Assembly (NCBI GenBank): GCA_047967505.1
Contig: CM106541.1
Strand: one strand, 5' to 3'
Source of the DNA: Dipteris shenzhenensis
Taxonomy: Eukaryota; Polypodiophyta; Polypodiopsida; Gleicheniales
DNA: 64,000 bases
Below, in pieces: positions 47,113 to 58,581 of the stretch (positions are counted from its first letter, which is position 1; each line of letters begins with the position of its first letter). The notes under the pieces are model-generated. The model was given only the letters and a program-made list of their open reading frames with translations. It had not been told where the DNA came from and ran no database searches. Both the position numbers and the translations under genes were made by a program.

Positions 47113-47650
47113 TTTTTAGCACTGCTAAGGTGGTACTATAGCTTTGATATTGGATTCACCCTCACCATGCTACGAAGCACATGCTGCTCCAATGTTGAGA
47201 CGGAGAACAAAGAGTGTACATGACCGGTATAAGTCAATAATCTGGAAATGAGAGACTAATATGGCACATTTCAGGATGATCGTTGCTCAAAAGCAGATCA
47301 TTTCAAAGGATACCCCAGGAGACTCCAGGAGACTCCTGTAGGTGTCATTTTTGTCGACCATGCTTCAGACAGCTTTAGACTTTTTAGCCCTGCCAAGGTG
47401 GTAGTATAGCTTTGATTTTGGATTCACCCTCACCGTGCTGCATGTGACATAACCACAACTCAGGCAGAGCTACGAAGCACATGCTGCTCCAATGTTGAGA
47501 CGGAGTCTATGTGACCGGTATAAATCAATAATCTGGAAAAGAGAGACTAAGATGGCACATTTGAGGATGCTCGCTGCTCAAAAGGAGATCATTTCAAAGG
47601 ATACCCCAGGAGGCTCCTGCAGGTGTCATTTTTATCAACCTCACCCTTGC
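47113..47650. repeat. Tandem duplication, 268-bp period
   Basis: Copies start TTTTTAGC at 47113 and 47381. They share TTGGATTCACCCTCACC, CACATGCTGCTCCAATGTTG, CAATAATCTGGAAA and AAGGATACCCCAGGAG. The second copy has about 30 bp (ATGTGACATAACCACAACTC and neighbours) missing from the first. The first has an extra GACTCCAG repeat. Confidence 0.9.
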
Positions 47651-49298
47651 CTTGCCACCTTTAGCCCATGTTTTGTAAAGGTCACCAAATGAGTAGACCT
47701 TGGTTTCCAGATATCAAACTTCACCACCCGAGAGTGGATATGTTAGCAGCCAGGGGATGTATTGACCATGTTGTAATACCACACTTGACCACCTTAAGTA
47801 GCAAGGTGTGCACTAAGGGGAGGTGATGGATTTGTAACTCACATCTGACCACCTTGTAGTAGCCAATGGATCACGGCACCAAGGGGAGGTGTTGAGATAT
47901 GGTGCCATGTGCACATGAATTAGAGGTCATAGTAGCTAGTCCTTGCTATGCGTGATGGAGTTTATGGTTTTCAATCTTATGAGTGACTATCGCGAGATTG
48001 ACACTACACTATGTTGTGTTTTTAGAGGATGAGTTTAAGAATGTTCCTGGATTCATCTAGGTATATATCAAATTTGAATGTCCATGAGAAACATGAACTC
48101 GTTCTAAGTTTGCTCGTCTGACTGCGCATGATGTGTATTTATGCGGCTTATCATCTGCACTGCCCAGTGACTCAGCGGGAAAGTTGTTATATGTAAATGT
48201 TGTGCTTGGTTAGGAATGCTATCTCTATTTAGGGCATCCATCCACCTAGGAAGAATCCAATTGTGTTTCATTTACTTTTTCTGGTTCAACTTTGTAATTC
48301 TGTACTGGAAGGATTATGAATGCGAGCTCATTTTATGTTGTCGTGAAAGCTCTTGTCTAAAGGTTGCTTTTTAGATAACCTGTCCTTCTGGTACTCATAT
48401 TGCAAATGCGTTAACTCACCAGTGACTGTAGCCCTCCTCTTAATAGGATGTTTGCAATCCAGGCAATCTCTCAGCAGCCACCAAGATCGTAAGAGACTGA
48501 GCAACAGATAAGACGTATCTACTCCTTAGATTTTATAGCAGCAGTTGGCCGTCCATCTGGTATAGTTTTGGAGGCTGTCTACTCAGTTGTACATCTCTTC
48601 ATGTCTGTGCTATATCAGTGTACTTCTGTGCACAAGTGGAGAAGGTCTGTGCATGTGGAGAAGGATCTGAAACATGTTGTGGAATGCAGATGCAGCAGTC
48701 TCCACACATCTTACTCTGCTCTATGGGGGTATGGGATGCTGCTTGTGTCTATTTGCTGCTCTGTCCCACAGATGATGTGGCAGCCTGTGTGGCTGCTATG
48801 TGGTCTGTGTGTTGCTGCTGCTGAATGACGTGGCAACCCCCCTGCTGTCCACGTGTCTGCTGCTCGTACTGCCATGCAGGCATCGTGCCCAAGGATTGGA
48901 GCATGCCCATGCCACATTGCAATGGCCTTGTGATGGTGTTTGAGGTCCATTACCTCTTGGGTTCAAGTTAGATGTATCTCTTCATGCATAAGTTTCGTCA
49001 AAGAAAAGGTTGACCCTAGTACAATCCTTAAACTTTTATTTTAACTGTTCTGAACTGGAAGAAGTGCGTTGATCTACAATATATTGGGAAAACAAAGCTA
49101 ATTGCTATCAGTGTGTTTGTGCATATCCTTTGAGCTTGGTTGGTATAGGCACCTGATGTCTTACATTATGGGAACACAAAAGCTAATTGCTAACAGTGTC
49201 TTTGTGTCCCCTCATTCTTTGTTGCTTCATATTGTCTGAGCTTGATTGGTATAGATTTCTGCCATCTGCTGGCTTACATTATGTGTGTATTTGAGCAG

Positions 49299-49377
49299 CC
49301 ATGCAAAGGACGCTGTCAAATCTGTTAAGAAGCGGCTTGGAAACAAGAATCCGAAGATTCAACTCCTCGCTCTCACG
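49299..49377 (+). CDS. VHS-domain TOM1-like (TOL) protein, exon 2
   Basis: Follows TTTGAGCAG and precedes GTATGA. Joined to exon 1 it continues the frame as G-H-AKDAVKSVKKRLGNKNPKIQ and LLALT, residues 33-59. This is the second and third helix of the VHS domain; KKRLGxKNPKxQLLAL is near-invariant in plant TOL proteins. 98 plus 79 bases give 59 whole codons. The next expected block (LLE or ALE, then KNCG) was not found to 64000. Exon 3 therefore probably lies outside the window. Confidence 0.88.
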
Positions 49378-50568
49378 GTATGATTCAGCTGGTCTTTGAT
49401 CATATGCTTTGTTGGACTTCATCTTTTTCATAGATGGTAACTTGGATTTGCTCAAATTCAGTAAAGAGGTTGTCTCTTTCTTGCTCTTTGGTCTTAGCCT
49501 CTTTGTACTGGCTTCTGTTGGGATTCAATTCAGAGATTTGCTGTTATTTTAGTTGCTGTGATGCACAGAAATGTGAAGTGGATTATCAATGTGATATGTA
49601 GCCTTCATTTGACAAGTTGGGGTTGTAGACCCTAATTTGGGAGTAAGTTTGGCTATTCTTCTCATTCGAAAAGAAATGGAGATGCTCGTACTAATGCTCT
49701 AATACATATGTAATGCTACAGATTTGCTATTCTTCTCATTCAAAAAGAAATGGAGATGCTCGTACTAATGCTCTAGTACATATGTAATGCTACAAATTTG
49801 CTTAAAAATGCCAGTCGTACATGGTGCCAGAATCAATAGTGAATGCACGTACTCGTGTATGTCTGGGTATGCAGCATGTGGTGTGCATGTTCGTGGTGTA
49901 ACACCACTATATAGCTAGTTACATAGGATGATTAGTTTCAAGCCAGCGTGTTCCTCTTGCAGTGCGCAATCACTCTATACAGTTGATCTACATGAACACC
50001 AAACCAATATCTAGAAATACGTTCAATGGTCATAGCCAATAGCACCCGTTCGTACTTCATTCTAACAAATAAAACATGCAATGACTATTGATCCTGTGCA
50101 GAGGCATCTCAGCCACCTCTACATGTACACATCGAATAGGTACTTACCATTGATCTTTGCATGCCTTAGCGATGTTCGACATCTTTCTAACAAAAAGTAT
50201 GCATAGACTATTGGTCCGTTTATTACCATGAGGTGGGGCAGCGAGAACATACCCACTTGAGAATCCTGCGGACAGCGAGTTAGTCTGGCTAATAACAAGC
50301 ACTATGCAGATATTGGGGATTTTTGTTAATCCCCGGTCAGGATAGAAGTTAGAAAAGTACCCTAGACCTCTTTCTTGAATCGGGCCTTGCTTGTATAAAG
50401 CCTTTCTTTGAGGGGAACTTCATTTCCAACTATGTGGGTGTTCTTCGACTAAGCTCTTTTAGCTTTGTAGATTTAAGCTCTTGAAAGACAGTTTGTAGTA
50501 TTTTGTGACCGTATTTGATCCAAACTTGGCCATTTAAGTGTGGTGTTTACATCAATTTAGTCAGCAAA
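49378..50568 (+). other. Start of VHS gene intron 2
   Basis: Donor GTATGATT. Apart from a 74-bp duplication no feature is recognised until the copia scrap at 50569. If no exon was missed, the intron continues through the remaining transposons to beyond 64000, at least 14.6 kb. Confidence 0.65.
49652..49799. repeat. Tandem duplication of 74 bp
   Basis: Copies at 49652 and 49726 start GCTATTCTTCTCATTC and differ at only about three positions, a recent duplication inside intron 2. Confidence 0.95.
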
Positions 50569-51005
50569 ATGGCGTCAATGGATATGAGAGTTCTAGAGAC
50601 AATTGTCTTTGAAGGTACCAATTACCATATCTAAAAATGCAGAGGTCAGTAGGAAGCTGTGGTATGTTGTGCCAAGTAACACAACTGCCCCAAATGAGAA
50701 AGCACTAGAAAGAGGAGAATTCCAAGGTAGTGAAGGACATCTTCTTTGCTTGTGTAATGACCTCCTCTCTTGCAAAAGGTATGGCAAACCTGGCAACTAT
50801 CTATGAGGGTAAGTAATCGGTGACAATTAGCACATATGTGAGCTTGTCATGGAACATCTGGATATTATTAGGGATACGATCATAAAGATTGTTCAAGGCT
50901 TGATGGTGAAGCATTTGTGGATGAGATCTTGAGGAGCTTACTCGCTGCAAGTGAGAACGTAAAGGTTGTAGTTATTGTGAGAGAGATAGAGTCAGATTAA
51001 CTCTG
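50569..51005 (+). pseudogene. Copia Gag fragment
   Basis: ATG at 50569 opens MASMDMRVLETIVFEGTNYH, the usual copia Gag start with a GTNY motif. Shifted frames continue LWYVVPSNTTAPNEKALE, then GMANLATIYEG, then DEILRSLLAASENVKVVV. Stops and frameshifts are frequent. It ends where the minus-strand element F begins. Confidence 0.6.
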
Positions 51006-51017
51006 ATGTAATCAACA

Positions 51018-53250
51018 TACATCACTGTGAATAAGCTGTAATTTCCATGTAGCTTTCACTGCACCATCCTTCTTGAAGGGAAGTCTATGCATCTTGCCAA
51101 GGATGCAACCTTCACATGCATGAGGAGGAGGCGACTCCAAAGGAGGCAATGCACTCTTAAGTGTCATTAAGCTGCCCTAGCTCATGTGCCCATACTTGGC
51201 ATGCCATAACTCCGCATTTTGCATTGCACTAGTGGGAGTGCTAACTGATAATGCAATATCGGATCTTTTTTCATATAGATCAAGCTGAAAAAAACCTCGA
51301 GACAAAGTGCCAAACAACATCAAAGCATAGTCATTCTCTTTGTCTCTGACTGCACACTTGTCATCATCAAAAACAACCTGAAATCCTCCTCTATTGAGTG
51401 AGGACACTGAAAGCAAATTCTTCTTTATCCCTGGCACATAAAGAACATCTGAAATTCTGAAATTTGTGCCATCAGTGGATGTGAGAATAATGTCTTCCAC
51501 TCCACACACTGAATAAGAAGAATTATTCGCACAAGTCACCTTCTTTTTTGTGGGTGGAGGATGCAGAGATACAAACAGACTCTTCTTAGAAGTGATGTGC
51601 TTTGAAGCACCACTGTCAAAATACCAAGTATGAAGTGTCTCATCGACACTAAGAGAGCATGCATCCTTTGAAGGATCATAGCTGCAAGTCAAGAAAGCAT
51701 ATGGGTCATCATCATTAGTGGCTGTAGCATCTGAACTACCCACTGAAAAATCTAAAGTGCAAGACAGAAAGGCATAGTGCTCTTCCACAAAGTTGGCTGC
51801 AACATCTCTCCCATCATGAGAATGTGGAGCTGATGCATCTGACACAGCCATACCGGAATCCCTTTTATTCTCTTTGGCTATGTGCTTCTTGCATTCTCCA
51901 ATATAATGACCTGGCTTCTTGCAATAATGACAGATGCCCTTCTTTTTCTGCTTATTTGTTTCACCCTTTGCCTTATAAGAGGGCTGTCCTGAATCAGCCT
52001 TATGCTGATTTGTGGGCTGATTTGCATGTGGCTTTTGCTGCCCTTTACCCTTGGGCTTGAACTTGGAGAGCATAGCATGCTCACCAGCCCGGGTTGCCAT
52101 ATTTCTGCGAGTCTGCTCCTCCTGCAAGAGAAGTCCTACAAACTCGTGAAAAGAGAGAGGATTGCTGCCTCCCCTCAATGACAAATTTAGTGAGGTGTGG
52201 AAACCGAGATAGGACTCAAGAAGAGAGTTCAGAGTGGTGGTGATCATCTCTGAATTCGGAATGACTTCATCAATATTCAGCAATTATTCCCTCGAGTCCT
52301 GAAGCTTTGTGAGGTAAGAATTCATGGAATCTCCCTCCTCCGTATGCGTATGGGAAAGTTCTCGCTTCAGAAAGGAAACCCTGGCATCATTTCTTGCTGC
52401 AAACATACTCTCTAGTATCTCCCAAGTTGCCATAGATGTCTTGCATGACCGAATATGAGGTATAATGAACCTCTTGACAGAAAGAGAAATTACTGAAAGA
52501 GCTTGTGCATCTCTAGAGTCCCATCTTTTATGCTCTGCTGTGGGAGCTCTTGAAGCAGCTGCTCCAACTACTTGTGCTGCAATTGCATCTCTACCCCTGC
52601 CTCCAGCTGTAGGAGTGACAAGTGTAGTCACTGTATTTGGTCTTGCTTCATCTCCACTGACATAATCCCAAAGATGTCTGCCAACCAAGATATTGCGAAC
52701 CATGAAACTCCACAAGGAGTAGTTGGTGCCATCTAACTTATCCTCCTGTGTGAGAACTCCGAACACCTCATTGGGGTTGTTCTGAGCCATTTTCACCAGA
52801 TAATCTCAAAAAATACAGCAAACTGACCAAGTAAAATCCCTTCCTGGGATGTAAAATGCACAGGTAAAATTTGCAAAGAAAAATCTGCCCACAGTGACAA
52901 ATACTATCACAGCCTATCAAAGGCTCAGAATGCACTTCAATTATCCTGCAAATGATCTCCAATGTCACTCAAAATTACCTACAACTGTCCCAAAATGTTT
53001 GTTCACTGCCAAATTGCATAAGAATGCCAAAAGCCCCAGTTTCTTCATGGAAATTGCATCCAAAAGAGGACAAATTGCCTGAAAGCCCCAAAAATGCAAG
53101 AAATTGCAGTGTAACGCAAAAAGCCCCAAATTTTTGCAAGAAAAAGTATAGGTAACAACAGACTTACAAATAGAGGAGCAGCAAACTTTTGAAGGTGGAG
53201 ATCGAGATAGCGATAGTAGGCTGGAAACTATCATTCCGTGAGCTCAAGAA
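51018..53250 (-). mobile_element. Truncated copia element F (Gag-protease to start of integrase)
   Basis: Minus strand. Gag starts at 52796 (MKMAQNNPNEVFGVLTQ) with DGTNYSLWSFMVRNIL. Its only stop before the end of the protease region is TAA at 52284-52286. A CCHC knuckle (CHYCKKPGHYIGEC, about 51890) and an intact protease site (WYFDSGASKHITS, about 51610) follow. Then NAELWHAKYGHMS and, after TAG at 51177, the GAG-pre-integrase cysteines and LIHSDVC near 51020, where homology to element D ends. Protein similarity to D is high over the whole overlap, so both belong to one family. Neither LTR was found. The leader extends to about 53250. Confidence 0.9.
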
Positions 53251-53589
53251 CAAAATCCGCGCGCAGGAATAATTTTCGTCACTTTTTGCAGGAGTGATAA
53301 CTTTTCACAGAAAACTCGGATTGCAATGATATAAAAATGAAAATTGTAGTACAAAGTCCTCTACAACTTTCCTGAAGACACAAAGTCGTGATTCTACTTC
53401 TAGATCCGGATAGAAGCATCACATCGTCCGCAGGTCACAGAGAGAGCAACAGAAACAACACCACTCCAGGACGTCTTTGTAGCTGAAGGAAGGAGAAGAG
53501 CTCACCAAGGAAAGGGAAGACAGGTGGCAGAAGCTCAAGTTGGAAAAGACAATGTTGGAGAAGAATCCCAATGTTGATGAAGCCTTCAA
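53251..53589. other. Junction between minus-strand F and plus-strand D
   Basis: F leader-like sequence passes into a plus-strand stretch whose frame reads KLKLEKTMLEKNPNVDEAFN (about 53530-53588). It then meets a Gag piece LLQEK shortly before the D zinc knuckle. No LTR or primer site was seen here, so both elements have lost their 5' LTRs at this head-to-head point. Confidence 0.5.
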
Positions 53590-56500
53590 TGGAAAGGAGT
53601 AGGGAAGGGGAGCTACTCCAAGAGAAGAGGGCAGCTTCTCTTTCCGGCCACCCTCTATCTCATAGGGTTTTTGTCATTACTGCAAAAAGCCAGGTCATCA
53701 CATTGCAGAATGCAGGAAAAGGCTTGCAAAAGAGAAGAAAAATAGCTCCGGTATGGCTGTTTCAGATTCAGCTCCTCATGCATCTGACAGTGGGGATGAT
53801 GCAGCTAACTTTGTTGGACAGGATTATGCCTTTTTATCTTGCATTTCAGATTCTAGGCTGGCTGCTCCAGATGCTCGGGATAGTACAACCACTTGTAATG
53901 ATGATACATATGCTTTTTTGACTTGCAGTTATGATCCTTCCACAGATGCATCAGCTTTCAGTGTCAATGAAACACTGAATACTTGGTATTTTGACAGCAG
54001 TGCCTCCAAGCATATCACTTCTAGGAAGTGTCTCTTCACTTCCTTGCATCCACCTCCCGTTGGTAAGAAAGTCACTTGTGCGAACAACTTGTTATATTCA
54101 GTACGTGGTACAGGAGAAGTTGAGCTTACCGCCATTGATGGCTCAGTTTTCAGACTTTCAGATGTCTTATATGTGCCTGGTATCACCAAGAATCTCCTTT
54201 CAATGTCCACTCTTAAGAGGGCTGGATTTCAGGTCATCTTTGAGGATGACAAATGTGCTGTCCGAGACAGAGAAAATGATTATGCCTTGAGATAATCTGG
54301 TTCTCTGCTGCGTGGGCTTTTTCAGCTTGATCTTTTTGAGAAAAGAGCAGCACATGCTCTTGCAGTTTCTACTCCTACTGCTGCCATGCAGAATGCAGAG
54401 TTATGGCATGCCAGATATGGCCACATGCATTACAACAGCTTGATGACACTTCAGAAGCACTCTATGGTTGATGCATTGCCACCTCTTGAGATACCTCCTC
54501 CACATGCCTGTGAAGGGTGCATTTTAGGCAAGATGCACACATTCCCCTTCAAAAAGGATGGTTCAGTTAAAGCTGTCCGAAAATTACAGCTTATACACAG
54601 TGATGTCTGTGGTCCCATGAGGACTCCATCATTGGATGGTCATCTCTACTTTGTTACTTTTATTGATGATTACTCCAATTTCACTTGGGGCTTTGGGCTG
54701 AAGCGCAAATCAGAAGTGTTCATGGTGTTTAAACACTTTTCAGCCATGGTTGAAAATGAATGTGGACTCAAGATACAGACATTGCGCACAGATAGAGGTG
54801 GGGAATACTTGTCTGCAGATTTTGATGCTTTTCTGAAAGGCAAGGGTATCGTGCATCAGCTTACAGTGAGGGTGACCCCTCAGCAAAATGGCAAAGCTGA
54901 GAGGAAAAATAGAACTCTTATGGAGATGGACATATGTATGCTGAAAAGCAAACACATGCCTCACAAATTCTGGCTTGAAGGTCTAATGTGTGCCAACTAC
55001 ATCTTAAATCGGTCTCCCACTAAGGCTTTGAAAACAAAAACTCCCTATGAAGTCTGAAATGGGAGAAAGCTTTCAGTGGATCATTTCTGTGTCTTTGGAT
55101 GCCTTGCATATGCTCATGTGCCAGTTGAATTTCGGCGTAAGTTGTTAGATAAGGCAATTAAGTGCATATTTGTTGGGTACAGTGCAGAAAGCAAGGGGTA
55201 CCGTCTCTACAATCTTGCTATGCGCAAGATCATTGTCAGTAAAGATGTGATAATTGCAGAAAATTCAGCTCACACTCAGGCTGAATTTCATATGCCTTCT
55301 TCTTCAGAGGATGTTTTTGAGGGGTTGCTACCCATTGCCTTGGGTTCCCCTGCTGATATTTCTGATGCAAATCAGAATTTACACCCACCTCCCGATGCTC
55401 CAGTTCAGCCACAGGATGTCTTGCCACCTCCACAGGCAGTGGAACGGGTGGTTCAGCAAGAAATTGCAGACATACATGCAGCAAAAATAGTCCCAAACTG
55501 GCTGTTACAGACTCTTAGGGAGAGTAAGATTGATGCTCCATTACGTGGCAGGACTCGCAGTGCAGTACGGCACATGGAAGGTGCTAATTCAGTGGAATCA
55601 GCATATGCAGGTACTCTTCTCGATGAGGAGGAGCCTGCAACATTCGAAGAAGCAAAGGACAATGTGCATTGGATGAATGCCATACACGATGAATTGCAGT
55701 CCATTCAGAAAAATTAGACTTGGGATGTCATAGACTTGCCACCAGGTAAACATGCCATTGGTACACGATGGGTTTTCAAGGTGAAACGGAAGCCAAATGG
55801 CTCCATTGATAGATACAAGGCAAGGCTGGTTGCCAAAGGCTATGCTCAGAAAAAGGGCATAGATTATGAGGAGACTTTTGCTCCTACATCCCAGATGACC
55901 ACCATCCGATCTGTTATTGCAATGGCTGCACATTTTGAGTGGAATGTTCATCAGTTGGACATTAAAACAGCCTTCCTAAATGGAGACTTGTTGGAAGAGG
56001 TTTATGTCAAACAACCTCCAGGCTTTGAAATTTCAGGAAATGCACTTCAGGTATGCAAGCTGAATAAAGCTTTGTATGGGCTGAAATAGGCCCCTCGTGC
56101 ATGGTATGCCAAGATTCATGCCTTTTTGACCAGCAAGGGGCTGCACAATAGTCCTACTGAGAGCACCCTCTACATCAAGAAGGATGGGGGGAAATTTTAG
56201 TCATCATTCTTTATGTCGATGACTTACTGCTCACAGGGTCCAATGAGGATAATATTGCAGATTTCAAAGCTGATTTGCAGACCAACTTTGACATGTCAGA
56301 TTTGGGGCTGCTTCACTTTTATTTGGGGATCCAGTTCTCTCAAGAGAGATGTGGCACTGTTATGTCTCAGTCCAAGTATGTGCAGAAACTCTTGGACAGA
56401 TTTAACATGCATGATTGTAAGTCCATAGCCACTCCCATGGAGCCGGGGCTGAAACTCACAATGCATGATTCAGGAGAATCAGTTGACGCCACATTTTACA

Positions 56501-57161
56501 GTCAGGCTGTTGGATGCCTCATTTATCTCTGCAACACTAGACCTGATATTCAGTTTGCAGTATCTCAGGTGAGTAGGTATATGCACAGCCCAAAAACTAT
56601 GCATTGGTAGGCAGTAAGCGCATCTTCCGTTATTTGCAGGGCACAAAGTCTTTTGGCTTGTTATTTCCTAGGGGGGGTGACTTGCAGATGCATGCCTACA
56701 GTGATCCAGATTGGGCTGGTGATTATGATACTAGGCAGTCCACTAGTGGCAATTGTTTCTTTTTGGGTAAAGCTTGCATTTTCTGGCTGAGCAAGAAACA
56801 ATCTACAGTGGCTACCTCATCATGTGAAGCTGAGTACAGGGCAGCTTTCACAGCAACAGTTGAATGTGTCTGGCTGCATCGTCTATTTGCTGATCTTCAT
56901 CTGTCATTGGAGGGTCCTTCTCGAATTCTCACTTATAGTCAGAGTGCCATTGCAGTGGCAAAGAATCCAGTGTTTCATGCTTGCACGAAGCACATTGAGG
57001 TTCACTATCACTACGTCAGAGAGAAGTTGCATGCAGGAGAGATCAGTATGATCTTTGTGTCCACACATGACAATGTTGCAGATATTTTCACCAAAGCACT
57101 TCCACGTGAAAAGTTTGAGGCATTTCGCAGTGCCCTGAACTTATATCCGTTTGGTGATTAA
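53590..57161 (+). pseudogene. Copia element D: Gag end, protease, integrase, reverse transcriptase, RNase H
   Basis: It begins inside Gag (a knuckle reading HYCKKPGHHIAEC, about 53680) because most of Gag is missing. The protease site reads YFDSSASKHITS, with Ser for the Gly after D-S (53999-54001). Integrase: HACEGCILGKMHTF, IHSDVCGPM, RTDRGGEYLS, QQNGKAERKNRT. Reverse transcriptase: GTRWVFKVKRK, LDIKTAFLNGDL, LYVDDLLLTGS. RNase H: SDPDWAGDYDTRQSTSG, SCEAEYRAAFTA, KHIEVHYHYVREK, ending at TAA 57159-57161. Breaks: TAA 54293, TGA 55055 (Trp position), TAG 55715, 56087 and 56608, frameshifts near 56190 and 56608. Confidence 0.95.
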
Positions 57162-57196
57162 TCATCCTTGTACATGACATTGGCACTGCAGGGAGG

Positions 57197-57457
57197 TGTT
57201 AGAAGTTATTCAGCAGTGACCAATGTAATTTAATAAGCTAGTTAGGGGCACTTTTCCCTCTTTAAGAGGTTTTTTTCCCTAACCGCAGTTAGTCCACTAA
57301 CTATGGTTAGTGACTACTAAGGTTTTGTCACTAGGACAAAACCTTACGTCACTCCTTCAGTTGTATGTCTCTTACTCTCATCTATTTGCAAGTAAGCTTT
57401 CAACTCTCACTCTCTCCTGCTTCTTACTCTCATTTTGCTCTCTCTCTCCCATTCTCA
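57197..57457 (+). repeat. 3' LTR of element D (about 261 bp)
   Basis: Follows the purine tract GCAGGGAGG and starts TGTTAGAAGTTATTC. It ends at CCCATTCTCA or two bases later. Homologous to 28509-28766 and 61686-61931. No left partner is present. Confidence 0.8.
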
Positions 57458-57768
57458 CATGCTCTTGCTGAGCTAGATTGTTGTCCTCTGCCTTTGTGAC
57501 TCTGCATACTGCTTTTCTATCTATAGCCATGTTGTTGCCTTTTGGCTTTGACTTGTAGCAATCTCTAGCAATGTGTCCTTTTTCACAATTACATCAAGAA
57601 ATCTTTGGTGTCTATTCATGTGGCATGCCCTTGTTGTACAAGTTTCCCTTTCACAAGTTACCATAGCCTTGAGGATGATTATGCCCCTGATTATGTCTAG
57701 ATGTTAACTATACGACTTCCCTTAAATTTCTCGTTGACTTTAAGGCCCCTGATTCTGTCAGCTCCATT
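57458..57768 (-). pseudogene. Gag zinc-knuckle fragment of another element
   Basis: On the minus strand a CX2CX4HX4C-type knuckle (CNCEKGHIARDC, 57555-57593, with one residue fewer between Cys and His) is followed by YKSKPKGNNMAIDR. It is preceded by an Asn/Gly/His-rich stretch (NQGHNHPQGYGNL). Stops are present. It is squeezed between the D LTR and element E in opposite orientation, and its remaining parts are absent. Confidence 0.6.
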
Positions 57769-57820
57769 CCTTTTGGTTCAGGACAGGTCCATTCCTTTTG
57801 ACTTTATCCTGAACCAAAAG
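57769..57820. repeat. Inverted repeat at the E breakpoint
   Basis: CTTTTGGTTCAGGA (57770-57783) and TCCTGAACCAAAAG (57807-57820) are perfect complements around a 23-bp loop. TCCATTCCTTTTG also occurs as a direct repeat at 57763 and 57788. Element E homology begins immediately to the right. Confidence 0.9.
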
Positions 57821-57822
57821 TG

Positions 57823-58581
57823 TCAGGTCCCATGAGGACACCTGCTTTTGGGGGTTATCTATATTTTGTTACATTCATAGATGACTTCACCAACTACACT
57901 TGGGTATATGGTCTCAAGGCAAAATCAGAAGTGTTTATGCATTTCAAACACTTTGTGGCTATGGTTGAGAATGAGACAGGACTCAAGGTGCAGGCACTTC
58001 GCACAGATCGAGGGGGGGAGTATATGTCTCATGAGTTTGAGACATTTTTGAAGGAGAAAGGCATCACACATCAGCTTACAGTGAGGCTTACACCTCAACA
58101 AAATGGCAAAGCTGAGCGGAAGAATCGCACTGCCATGGAGATGGATAGATGCATGCTCACAAGTAAGAAGTTGCCTCACAAGTTTTGGCTTGAAGGCCTC
58201 ATGTGTGCCAACTATATATTGAATCGGACTCCTACAAATGCTTTGAAGACAATCACTCCCTATGAGGCATGGCATGGGAGAAAGCCTTCAGTGGACCATT
58301 TCAGAGCTTTTGGTTGTGTTGCATATGCCCACGTGCCTGTGGAGTTTAGACACAAGTTGTCAGATAAGGCACTCAAATGCATTTTTGTGGGATATAGTTC
58401 ACAAAACAAAGGCTATCATCTCTACAATTCTGCTACACGCAAGATTTTTATCAGATTCTCTGAAAATTCAGCACATACACATGCTGAATTTCAGATTCCA
58501 GCTTCTTGAGATGATGTGTTTGAGGGGATGCTTCCTATCGCATTTGGTTCCCTACTGAAACTCAGAATTTACAGCAACCTC
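57823..58581 (+). pseudogene. Copia element E, integrase part
   Basis: Starts abruptly within integrase (SGPMRTPAFGGYLYFVTF) and continues RTDRGGEYMSHEFE, QQNGKAERKNRTAM, SVDHFRAFGCVAYAHVP. Close to D throughout. A TGA at 58507-58509 interrupts it before it reaches the solo LTR at 58582. The first catalytic Asp lies just outside the surviving 5' end. Confidence 0.93.

Larger units (their letters stand above)
46284..49298 (+). other. Intron 1 of the VHS gene (3.0 kb)
   Basis: Bounded by GTACGC and a T-rich tail ending TTTGAGCAG. It holds a (GA)n run, a 268-bp tandem duplication and unassigned sequence. Frames at 48568-48950 overlap on both strands and have no recognised domain. Confidence 0.8.
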
